A DNA stretch of 30,891 nt from a virus, in the IMG/VR virus record IMGVR_UViG_3300010354_006493, positions 1 to 30,891 of that record, one strand, 5' to 3'. The translations under genes and the position numbers were made by a program. This document shows, one piece after another, positions 24,898-30,891 of the stretch. Within the stretch, counting starts at the first letter, position 1; the number at the start of each line of letters is the position of its first letter. Below the pieces are notes generated by a model. The model was not told the origin of the DNA and did no database searches. It saw only the letters and a list, made by a program, of their open reading frames with translations.

Positions 24898-25724
24898 TGG
24901 CAAATCCTATTATAAAAATAAAAAGAGGAAATGGAAAACCTCCTAGTTATTCTTTTGATGATGTAAATTTAGTACAAACTGGATTAACTGCTGGTGAGTT
25001 AGGCGTAAATTTAAATACTTCAAACAGTGGATATGTTTTGTATATCGGTGACAATACAGGCAGTGCAATAACATTTGGAGCAGAATTAGATTCAAATTCA
25101 AATCTTGGAATAAGTGATGTGAAAATTCCAACTCAGAAAGCAGTCAGGGATTATATTTCAACATATGTTCCATCATCTTCTTCGACAGAAGTTGTTTCTT
25201 ATTATAACACAGCAGTGCAAACGATTGCTGCCAACACAGAAGCTTCAGTTTTATTTCAAACACAAGAATTTGCAAGTCCTTCTACTGGAATTAGTGGATT
25301 AGCATTTAACACCAACAATACTTTTCAGTATAGTGGATCTGGTACAATATACTTATTGGTTTCTTATCAGATAACTTGGCAACAATTTGCTACTGCCAGT
25401 CAATCTTATAATAGTAGAAATATAGTTCGTTCTTCTTGGATTCAGAAATCTTTTAGTAGTTCTGTTGCTGCTGATAATGTGTATGGGTTTTCTACTATAC
25501 TTCTTCCTCCTCTAATAGCAACCGCTGCGGGGTCTATTGCTGGAACACAAACTGCCACTGCACTTATATCTCTAACATCAGGACAATCTTTTTCAATTAG
25601 AGCAAAAAATCATGGAACAATTCCTTCTGCTATTTTGAATACTGCCACAGTAAACAATACTGGAACAGCTGCACCTGTAGTTAATTTTAACAGAGCATCT
25701 AGAGTTCAAGTTATTAAGGTATAA
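24897..25724 (+). CDS. Short fibre: KIKR-GLT module plus C1q/TNF-like domain
   Basis: A 275-residue protein, built like the previous one. The N-terminal module is IIKIKRGNGKPPSYSFDD, then LTAGELGVNLNTSN, LYIGD and PTQKAVRDYIS at about 80-90, followed by a serine-rich hinge (VPSSSSTEV). The C-terminal domain of about 180 residues is beta-rich, with FQYSGSGTIYLLVSYQITW and LISLTSGQSFSIRAKNHG, matching the C1q/TNF-like jelly-roll pattern of trimeric adhesin knobs. It ends NRASRVQVIKV. Probably a paralogue of its neighbour with a replaced knob, giving a pair of alternative receptor-binding heads. It is the last gene of the fibre island; dUTPase begins 5 nt later. Confidence 0.7.
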   Translation: MANPIIKIKRGNGKPPSYSFDDVNLVQTGLTAGELGVNLNTSNSGYVLYIGDNTGSAITFGAELDSNSNLGISDVKIPTQKAVRDYISTYVPSSSSTEVVSYYNTAVQTIAANTEASVLFQTQEFASPSTGISGLAFNTNNTFQYSGSGTIYLLVSYQITWQQFATASQSYNSRNIVRSSWIQKSFSSSVAADNVYGFSTILLPPLIATAAGSIAGTQTATALISLTSGQSFSIRAKNHGTIPSAILNTATVNNTGTAAPVVNFNRASRVQVIKV

Positions 25725-25729
25725 TTTTT

Positions 25730-26245
25730 ATGAATCTTAAAATATACAAACTTTATGAGGATGCAACATATCCAGAATATGGAACATCTCAAGCAGCGTG
25801 TTTTGATTTATGTGCTTATATTTCTTACCAGAAAATTATCAAAGCATATTCCAAAAACAACGGTCTTTATGAAATTATAGCAGCACAGGATCACGAAAAT
25901 AAAAATTACATTGATATTCCTGCTGAGTGGAGAGTGCTGATTCCTACTGGTTTGATACTTGATATTCCTCAAAATCATTCTGTAAGAGTTTATCCAAGAT
26001 CTGGTCTTTCTAGCAAAAAAGGATTGAATCTCATTAATTGTGTTGGTATAATTGATGCTGATTATGTTGAAGAAATATTCATTCCAGTCTACAATAATTC
26101 ACAGGAAAGACTCAGAATCTATAATGGTGAACGAATTGCTCAGGCAGAAATGATTTATAATCAACGACCAATACTTGAATACATATATGAAAGACCCGAG
26201 CAAAAAGGTGACAGAACTGGTGGATTTGGTTCCACAGGTGTATAA
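25730..26245 (+). CDS. dut: dUTP diphosphatase
   Basis: A 171-residue trimeric-type dUTPase. It hydrolyses dUTP to dUMP and pyrophosphate, keeping uracil out of phage DNA and supplying dTMP synthesis. All five motifs are visible: motif 1 AACFDLCAY (22-30), motif 2 PRSGLSSKKGL (89-99), motif 3 GIIDADYVEE with Asp109/Asp111 (106-115), motif 4 ERIAQAE (134-140), and the flexible arm DRTGGFGSTG (161-170). It is about 20 residues longer than the E. coli enzyme because of an insertion between motifs 1 and 2. It marks the switch from virion genes to nucleotide and replication genes. It overlaps the next gene as TAATG. Confidence 0.92.
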   Translation: MNLKIYKLYEDATYPEYGTSQAACFDLCAYISYQKIIKAYSKNNGLYEIIAAQDHENKNYIDIPAEWRVLIPTGLILDIPQNHSVRVYPRSGLSSKKGLNLINCVGIIDADYVEEIFIPVYNNSQERLRIYNGERIAQAEMIYNQRPILEYIYERPEQKGDRTGGFGSTGV

Positions 26246-27579
26246 TGAACAATAAAATTGAAGAGGTTATAAACTTCCTTAAAAAGTTTGCAGACAAGAA
26301 TGGTGTTCCTATTATTGGTGGTAAAAATTGGAACGACCTAAATGAAAAATATACAAAACAAGAAATCAAAGATGGATTAGCGGAATATATTTCACGCGAA
26401 TCTGTTTTATTTCCATTTCCAGAGATAAAACAAAAAGATGTTGAAAAGAAGTTCAGAGAACTTCGTTGCACTCCATATACTGAATTTATCATGACAGATC
26501 CTGGTGTTGTCACTGAAAAATATAACGATTACAAATATCCATTTTCTACTTGTGGTAATTTTGTAATTACACATGGACATTATCACAATGATATTAGTAA
26601 CTATTTTCAGCAAAGAAATCGTTATGATTGTGGATCACATGGATTTGTTTCACCAAATGAATATTGGTACTCGCCTGATCTATTGCAAAGAATGAACTGG
26701 ACATTTTGGAGAATGGAAGACCGAGGAATCAATCATGACAAAATTCATTCATCTTTTAGACTGGGTGCTTATGTTGCTACACAATTTAAACCACATGTAG
26801 CAAAAACAGTTTTTGATTATGTTATGAATAAAACACAATCAACTGCAAAAACAATATTAGATTTTAGCATGGGATGGGGAGATAGACTTGCAGGATTCTA
26901 CGCATCTTCTGCTATGAGTTATATGGGAACAGATCCAAATGCTAATGTGTTTAGAGTTTATAAAGAACAATGTATTGCATACGAGATGTTGATTAGTGGA
27001 GAAAAACCACTGATTAAAGAATTTCAGATAAAAGTTAAAGATAATATCTTTGATGCATTTAGATGCATTGGTGCATCTGGCAAAGAAGTAGTTGCATATA
27101 ATGCTCCTGCTGAAGATATACTTCACATTATAAAACAAAATCGTTATGATTGTATTTTTACTTCTCCTCCTTACTTTGCAACAGAACTATATGATGAAGG
27201 TGGAGATGATTGGAAGCAGTCGTGGTTTAGATATTCACAATATGATAATTGGTGGGATAAATTTTACAAACCAGTAATGACTGCTTGCTTTGAATCACTT
27301 TCAGATAATGGAATCATGATGATAAACATCATGGATCCTAGTGTTAATCGAAAAAGATATAAAACATGCGATCAAATGGTAGATTTAATTAAGGATCTTG
27401 GTGGTAAGTTTGACGGTCAGGTTGGAATGAGAATTATGCAACGACCAAAAAACATCAAATCAGACGATCTAAAGAAGCACTTGTCTACAACATATATTGA
27501 AAACATTTGGTGTTTTTCTAAAAAAGGATTTGATCTTTCTCAAAAACCTGCTACACTTGAAACAATATTTGGAGAATAA
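26245..27579 (+). CDS. Amino-methyltransferase with SPPY motif, probably DNA N4-cytosine/N6-adenine type
   Basis: A 444-residue protein. The first 200 residues carry no recognised domain. The SAM-binding region is LDFSMGWGDRLAG (205-217), followed by a MGTDPN strand end (227-232). The catalytic motif TSPPYF is at 306-311, the S-P-P-Y form more usual in N4-cytosine enzymes. It ends with IENIWCFSKK, as in type II DNA methylases. No restriction endonuclease partner is present, so an orphan enzyme that protects phage DNA is likely. The location next to dUTPase and a DUF1599 protein fits nucleotide or DNA modification. The motif I form GWGDR is unusual; an RNA or other substrate cannot be excluded. 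Confidence 0.75.
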   Translation: MNNKIEEVINFLKKFADKNGVPIIGGKNWNDLNEKYTKQEIKDGLAEYISRESVLFPFPEIKQKDVEKKFRELRCTPYTEFIMTDPGVVTEKYNDYKYPFSTCGNFVITHGHYHNDISNYFQQRNRYDCGSHGFVSPNEYWYSPDLLQRMNWTFWRMEDRGINHDKIHSSFRLGAYVATQFKPHVAKTVFDYVMNKTQSTAKTILDFSMGWGDRLAGFYASSAMSYMGTDPNANVFRVYKEQCIAYEMLISGEKPLIKEFQIKVKDNIFDAFRCIGASGKEVVAYNAPAEDILHIIKQNRYDCIFTSPPYFATELYDEGGDDWKQSWFRYSQYDNWWDKFYKPVMTACFESLSDNGIMMINIMDPSVNRKRYKTCDQMVDLIKDLGGKFDGQVGMRIMQRPKNIKSDDLKKHLSTTYIENIWCFSKKGFDLSQKPATLETIFGE

Positions 27580-27580
27580 A

Positions 27581-27892
27581 ATGACCCGTGAAGAACTTTT
27601 TAAAATGCATGAAGACATGTCTAGATATGCTCTTGATTTGATGAAAAAGAAAAATGCAGACTATTCTGGAAGTGATGGTGTAAATCCATTTGCAAATTTT
27701 AAAAGAGCAGAAGCACTTGGTATATGTACAACAGAGCAAGCATTTCTTGTACGAATGACAGATAAAATGTCTCGTCTTTCTTCTTTCTCTGCAAAAGGAA
27801 AACTAGTTGTTGAAGATGAAAGTGTTTACGACACATTGATTGATATGATTAATTATTCTGTTTTGCTTGCTGCTTATCTTAAATCAAAATGA
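27581..27892 (+). CDS. DUF1599-like (nucleotide modification-associated domain 1) protein
   Basis: The start at 27581 is chosen because GGAG lies 6 nt upstream (27571-27574) and the frame further upstream only repeats the end of the methyltransferase gene. The product is 103 residues, all alpha-helical in appearance. KKKNADYSGSDGVNPFANF (about 22-41) is followed by LVRMTDKMSRLSSF and ESVYDTLIDMINYSVLLAAY. This is the DUF1599 pattern, related to MazG-type nucleotide-binding helices with E/D-rich ends. The family was linked in the literature to phage base-modification systems. Here it lies between the methyltransferase and a DUF6065-like gene, overlapping the latter by 4 nt. The substrate is unknown. 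Confidence 0.7.
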   Translation: MTREELFKMHEDMSRYALDLMKKKNADYSGSDGVNPFANFKRAEALGICTTEQAFLVRMTDKMSRLSSFSAKGKLVVEDESVYDTLIDMINYSVLLAAYLKSK

Positions 27893-28662
27893 AAATTACA
27901 AAATATAATATATCAAATTCACTTGATATTGAAGTACCAAATAAGAAACGCAAGTGGATGGATGATACGCATAATGCTTTTGCTTATCGTTGTCTTCCCT
28001 TAACCGTAGCAAATGGATTTGGATGGACAGTGATTAATCCATACAAATTTGTTGTCATGTGGAATGGTGGTAGAGAAGTAAAAGATGTACAAGTTCATGT
28101 CACTAATCAGAAGAGTAAATTAATTGTACAATCACACTTTGGATCTGGTGTTGTTACATTTAATCTTGGATTTCTGATACAGACAGAATCAAAGCATAAT
28201 TTATATGTGAAAGGTCCAGCAAACAATCCAAAAAGAGGAATAAGTCCACTTGAAGGTGTTGTTGAAACCGATTGGTTGCCATTTACATTTACTATGAATT
28301 GGAAAATAACTGAAGAAAATTATCCAATTATATTTGATGAAGGTGAACCAATCTGTACATTCTTTCCATTTGAAAGAGGATATCTGGAACAATGGCAACC
28401 AGAAATTCAAGAACTAAAAGATAATCCTGAACTCAATAAAAAGTTTACCGAATGGTCTGAGTCAAGAAAAGTTTATAATTCAACTCTCGCTACAAATGGG
28501 AATAAAGGAGAACGAGATTATCTTCGTGGGCAATATAAAAATGGTGAAAAGTTTGATGACCATCAAAGTTTTATAAAAGCAAATGACTTTACAAAGGTCG
28601 ATCCTCCTGTTATAATAGAACCCCCGTGCTATGATAACTGTTGTCTGGAAAATGAACAATGA
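27889..28662 (+). CDS. DUF6065-like protein
   Basis: A 257-residue protein with KKRKWMDDTHNAFAYRCLPL (19-38), then TVANGFGWTVINPYKFVVMW and a later FDEGEPICTFFPFERGYLEQ (149-168). These segments match my memory of the DUF6065 family in marine phages and bacteria; no function is established that I know of. The central part is beta-rich. The C-terminal 60 residues are charged and end in a cysteine cluster (PPCYDNCCLENEQ), which might bind metal. It overlaps both neighbours by 4 nt (ATGA), so it is translated together with the DUF1599-like protein and the polymerase, suggesting a role in nucleotide supply or replication. Confidence 0.55.
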   Translation: MKITKYNISNSLDIEVPNKKRKWMDDTHNAFAYRCLPLTVANGFGWTVINPYKFVVMWNGGREVKDVQVHVTNQKSKLIVQSHFGSGVVTFNLGFLIQTESKHNLYVKGPANNPKRGISPLEGVVETDWLPFTFTMNWKITEENYPIIFDEGEPICTFFPFERGYLEQWQPEIQELKDNPELNKKFTEWSESRKVYNSTLATNGNKGERDYLRGQYKNGEKFDDHQSFIKANDFTKVDPPVIIEPPCYDNCCLENEQ

Positions 28663-30143
28663 AATTTTACACAAATGTTTTTTATGATTTTCAGTCTATG
28701 CTTTATACTGAAATTCAACCAGATGGGTCACGAAAATATCTGTCACAAGAATTTACACCATCTGTATATTTGCCATCAAAAACAAAGACAGATTATAAAT
28801 CAATCACTGGTGAATATCTTGCAGAGATGAAATTTGACTCTTATGATTCCTACAAGGAATTCATAAAGAGTTATTCTGATGTCAAGAACTTTGATATTCA
28901 TGGCGATATTCAATCAGAATATCAATTCATTCATCAAAAATATGGCAGTGATCTTTCCTATGACTTCTCGAAGATCGATATCATGTACATCGACATTGAG
29001 ACACAATCCGAAGCAGGATGGCCTCAAATTGAGAACCCAGAGGAAAAGATCAATGTCATAACTGTTTCTTCTACACGCACTGGAAAAGCAACATTCTGTC
29101 TTGGTAAGTTTAAGACAAACCAGGATGTGCGAGTATTTGAGTTCACTGATGAAGAAGAACTCCTCAAGACATTTGTGGAATACTTTGCAGCAAATTATCC
29201 CGATGTTGTCTCTGGGTGGAACATTCGGTTCTTTGACTTTCCGTATCTTATCAATCGAATCAAGAAACTATTTGGATTTAAGTTTGCCAAGAAGTTATCT
29301 CCGTGGAACAAGATCAAGGATCGCTATATCACTCGACACACGGGCAAGGAAGAAATTTGTTATGATCTAGTCGGCATAGCAATGCTCGACTACTACGAGG
29401 TTTATCAGACATTTACATATGTCAATCAAGAATCATATGCGTTAAATCATATTGCATATGTTGAACTTGGTGAGCGTAAACTTTCTTATTCTGAATATGA
29501 TAACATCACTGAGTTCTATCGCAAAGATTTTCAGAAGTTTGTTGAGTATAACATTCGAGATGTTGAACTTGTACAGAAACTGGAAGAGAAACTTAAACTA
29601 ATTGAACTGGCAATTGCTCTTGCATATTCAGCAGGAGTAAACTTCAGTGATGTATTCTCACAGGTACGAACATGGGATGTTATTATCTACAAGTATCTTG
29701 ATGATCGTGGTATTGTGATTCCTCCTAAGCGCAAAGGTAGAAAGGATGAACAATATGCTGGTGCTTATGTCAAGGAACCAGTTCCAGGAAAATACAACTG
29801 GGTGATGAGTTTTGACTTGAATTCTCTATACCCACATCTTATCATGCAATACAATATCTCACCCGAGACATTGACAGAAGATGGTCTTCGTGGTGTTGTT
29901 TCACCAGAAGGAATTTTGAAAGCAGGAGTTGTGTCTATGACGCAACTTGAACACAATAAGAAAAAGAATCTATCTACTGCTGCGAATGGGACTACCTATC
30001 GTAAAGATGTTCGTGGATTCCTTCCTGAACTTATGGATAAGATGTATAAAGATCGTAAAATGTTCAAGAAGAAAATGATTGAGTCAGAAAAACATCTTGA
30101 GCAAATCAACGCGGAAATGAAACGTAGGGGATTGACAAAGTAA
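28659..30143 (+). CDS. 43: DNA polymerase gp43, N-terminal half only (family B; ends before fingers and motif C)
   Basis: A 494-residue protein. It has the proofreading exonuclease: Exo I YIDIE with Asp112/Glu114 (the same numbers as T4 gp43), Exo II NIRFFDFPYL with Asp193, and Exo III YNIRD with Asp301. The YAGAYV segment (366-371) and palm motif A SFDLNSLYP with Asp386 follow, continuing as NISPETLTEDG. The frame stops at TAA 30141-30143 after the helix EQINAEMKRRGLTK. Motif B (K-x-x-x-N-x-x-YG), motif C (DTD) and the thumb are absent; full T4-like enzymes are about 800-900 residues. This therefore looks like gp43A of a split polymerase. Whether it works depends on a separate gp43B, not in this window. 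Confidence 0.9.
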   Translation: MKFYTNVFYDFQSMLYTEIQPDGSRKYLSQEFTPSVYLPSKTKTDYKSITGEYLAEMKFDSYDSYKEFIKSYSDVKNFDIHGDIQSEYQFIHQKYGSDLSYDFSKIDIMYIDIETQSEAGWPQIENPEEKINVITVSSTRTGKATFCLGKFKTNQDVRVFEFTDEEELLKTFVEYFAANYPDVVSGWNIRFFDFPYLINRIKKLFGFKFAKKLSPWNKIKDRYITRHTGKEEICYDLVGIAMLDYYEVYQTFTYVNQESYALNHIAYVELGERKLSYSEYDNITEFYRKDFQKFVEYNIRDVELVQKLEEKLKLIELAIALAYSAGVNFSDVFSQVRTWDVIIYKYLDDRGIVIPPKRKGRKDEQYAGAYVKEPVPGKYNWVMSFDLNSLYPHLIMQYNISPETLTEDGLRGVVSPEGILKAGVVSMTQLEHNKKKNLSTAANGTTYRKDVRGFLPELMDKMYKDRKMFKKKMIESEKHLEQINAEMKRRGLTK

Positions 30144-30159
30144 AGATATATGGTATAAT
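30132..30159 (+). promoter_or_regulatory. Near-consensus sigma70 promoter with extended -10
   Basis: TTGACA at 30132-30137 (inside the last codons of the polymerase fragment) and TATAAT at 30154-30159 are both perfect, spaced by 16 nt. TGG precedes TATAAT, giving the extended -10 form. Expected transcription start is about 30165-30167, on or next to the ATG of the RNA methyltransferase at 30166. The promoter would drive the methyltransferase, basic peptide and tRNA early in infection by unmodified host polymerase. No comparably strong promoter was found elsewhere in the window. Confidence 0.85.
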
Positions 30160-30165
30160 GCGCGT

Positions 30166-30708
30166 ATGGAAAGCAGGAATGTAATTGACCACTACCACTA
30201 CTGGAAGCATGAAGCGATCATCGCAGACCTTGATGCAAAGCGGAACAATTTTACCGTTGTTTGTAGCAATCTGTATAACGACTTCAATATTGCTACGGTT
30301 ATTCGTAATGCGAATGCGTTCCTTGCTAAGAAGGTAGTGCTATATGGTGCAAAGCAGTACGACCGTCGTGGTACTGTTGGGACGCATCATTACACTCACT
30401 TCAAGCATACCAAGTCTCTATCTGAACTTGATGATGAGATCAAGTCTATTAGAGATACTAATACCGATGTTAGAGTCATTGGTATTGATAACATTCCTGG
30501 GGCAAGTCCAATCAATTCTTATATGTGGGATTCAACTATTCATTATATTCTTGTTTTTGGACAAGAACAGGTTGGACTGCCCCAGGAAATGCTTGACATC
30601 TGCGACGACATACTGTATATTAAGCAGTATGGATCTGTTCGTTCATTAAATGTAGGCACTGCAAGTGGAATTGCAATGTATGCCCTTGTATCAAACACAA
30701 TAGGATAA
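30166..30708 (+). CDS. SpoU/TrmH family RNA 2'-O-methyltransferase
   Basis: A 180-residue, single-domain SPOUT protein. Motif 1 is NDFNIATVIRNANAF (38-52) with Arg47, motif 2 LVFGQEQVGLP (129-139), and motif 3 IKQYGSVRSLNVGTASGIAMY (152-172, knotted SAM site). Such enzymes methylate ribose 2'-O in tRNA or rRNA. The middle (RRGTVGTHHYTHF, GIDNIPGASP) recalls chromosomal TrmH-like proteins of some bacteria. There is no N-terminal RNA-binding domain, as in TrmL-sized enzymes. It sits directly behind the truncated polymerase under its own strong promoter, and a tRNA-Gln gene follows 98 nt later. Acting on that tRNA or on host tRNA is a reasonable inference; the target nucleotide is unknown. Confidence 0.88.
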   Translation: MESRNVIDHYHYWKHEAIIADLDAKRNNFTVVCSNLYNDFNIATVIRNANAFLAKKVVLYGAKQYDRRGTVGTHHYTHFKHTKSLSELDDEIKSIRDTNTDVRVIGIDNIPGASPINSYMWDSTIHYILVFGQEQVGLPQEMLDICDDILYIKQYGSVRSLNVGTASGIAMYALVSNTIG

Positions 30709-30711
30709 ACT

Positions 30712-30801
30712 ATGAGTAGAAAAACACCACACCGTAAATTTGGTCGTCGTAGAAAGTTAGGTTCAAAGAAGCGACGAGCGCGTAAGTTAGCTAGAGGATG
30801 A
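30712..30801 (+). CDS. 29-residue extremely basic peptide
   Basis: A short frame starting at ATG 30712, 3 nt after the methyltransferase stop, ends 5 nt before the tRNA. It encodes 29 residues, 15 of them Lys or Arg, with a KFGRRRKLGSKKRRARKLAR core. There is no acidic residue at all. Such composition suits RNA or DNA binding, like tiny ribosomal proteins or nucleic-acid chaperones, but I do not recognise a family. Its setting between an RNA methyltransferase and a tRNA hints at an RNA-related role. Codon choice (CGT, AGA, AAG mixed) is unremarkable. It is too short to exclude a chance frame, but the tight spacing supports it. Confidence 0.5.
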   Translation: MSRKTPHRKFGRRRKLGSKKRRARKLARG

Positions 30802-30806
30802 GATGT

Positions 30807-30877
30807 TACCCCGTGGTGAAACGGTATCACAGGAGACTTTGGATCTCTTTTTCCTAGTTCGAATCTAGGCGGGGTAG
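30807..30877 (+). tRNA. tRNA-Gln (UUG)
   Basis: A 71-nt cloverleaf. The acceptor is TACCCCG (30807-30813) with CGGGGTA (30870-30876) and discriminator G. D stem GTGA/TCAC; anticodon stem GGAGA/TCTCT (one G-T pair) with loop CTTTGGA, anticodon TTG at 30839-30841. T stem CCTAG/CTAGG around TTCGAAT. The CCA end is not encoded. It reads CAA and CAG. It is the last recognised element before the window ends and is probably transcribed from the promoter at 30132. Confidence 0.93.
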
Positions 30878-30891
30878 TTAAGGGATTGTGG

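Noticed and set aside
25720-25725. TATAAT before dUTPase as a sigma70 promoter
   Set aside because: It overlaps the previous stop codon and has no credible -35 box 16-18 nt upstream. Such hexamers are expected by chance in AT-rich DNA.
27497-27580. Extension of the DUF1599-like gene 28 codons into the methyltransferase gene
   Set aside because: The extension reads through methyltransferase codons in another frame; GGAG and the family start fit the ATG at 27581.
30807-30891. tRNA gene as a prophage attachment site
   Set aside because: No integrase or repeated tRNA end is visible in the window, and the other genes point to a lytic T4-like phage.

Overview
The window looks like part of a large T4-like (tevenvirus) myophage genome. 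The best fit is the marine cyanophage or pelagic T4-like group. It is AT-rich, and almost every gene is on the + strand. Genes are packed with 1-14 nt overlaps (ATGA, TAATG) or very short gaps. The strongest diagnostic is the N-terminal part of a family B DNA polymerase of the gp43 type. Supporting this are a long run of collagen-like and modular fibre proteins of the kind found in marine T4-like phages, a phage dUTPase, a tRNA gene, and NATAAATA late-promoter-like boxes in three of the few gaps. No photosynthesis gene is present, so the host is not settled. No gap without a gene exceeds about 75 nt, no rho-independent terminator was recognised, and there is no CRISPR array or insertion sequence.

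Region 1 (1-6441) is a glycan cassette: the tail of a probable glycosyltransferase, two methyltransferases (one FkbM-type), a DUF3431-like protein, an SDR epimerase/dehydratase, an RmlB-like 4,6-dehydratase, an RfbH/E1-like 3-dehydratase carrying the histidine-for-lysine swap and a cysteine cluster, and a GT2 glycosyltransferase with a TPR-like C-terminal half. Together they could make and attach a deoxygenated, methylated sugar to a phage or host surface. No nucleotidyltransferase lies in the window, so the activated sugar would come from the host or from genes outside it.

Region 2 (6471-25724) is a virion fibre/adhesin island. Six proteins share an N-terminal module (basic strand, P-x-GLT-x-GE, then a TQxAVxxY stretch). 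Two or more share a W/Y-rich module, and six end in a DGG-Y/F-like tail. One collagen-like fibre carries a perfect 75-bp tandem duplication. Inserted among the fibres are a coiled-coil protein, a seven-bladed RCC1-type propeller, and a sulfotransferase fused to a TPR/GT-B-like domain.

Region 3 (25730-30143) holds nucleotide and replication functions: dUTPase, an SPPY-type amino-methyltransferase, a DUF1599-like protein, a DUF6065-like protein, and a polymerase that stops after palm motif A.

Region 4 (30132-30877) sits directly behind the truncated polymerase. It has a near-consensus sigma70 promoter, a SpoU/TrmH RNA 2'-O-methyltransferase, a 29-residue extremely basic peptide and tRNA-Gln(UUG). 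The simplest reading is a naturally split gene 43 interrupted by a small RNA-modification/tRNA cassette, with the second polymerase half beyond the window. This is the most unusual feature seen.
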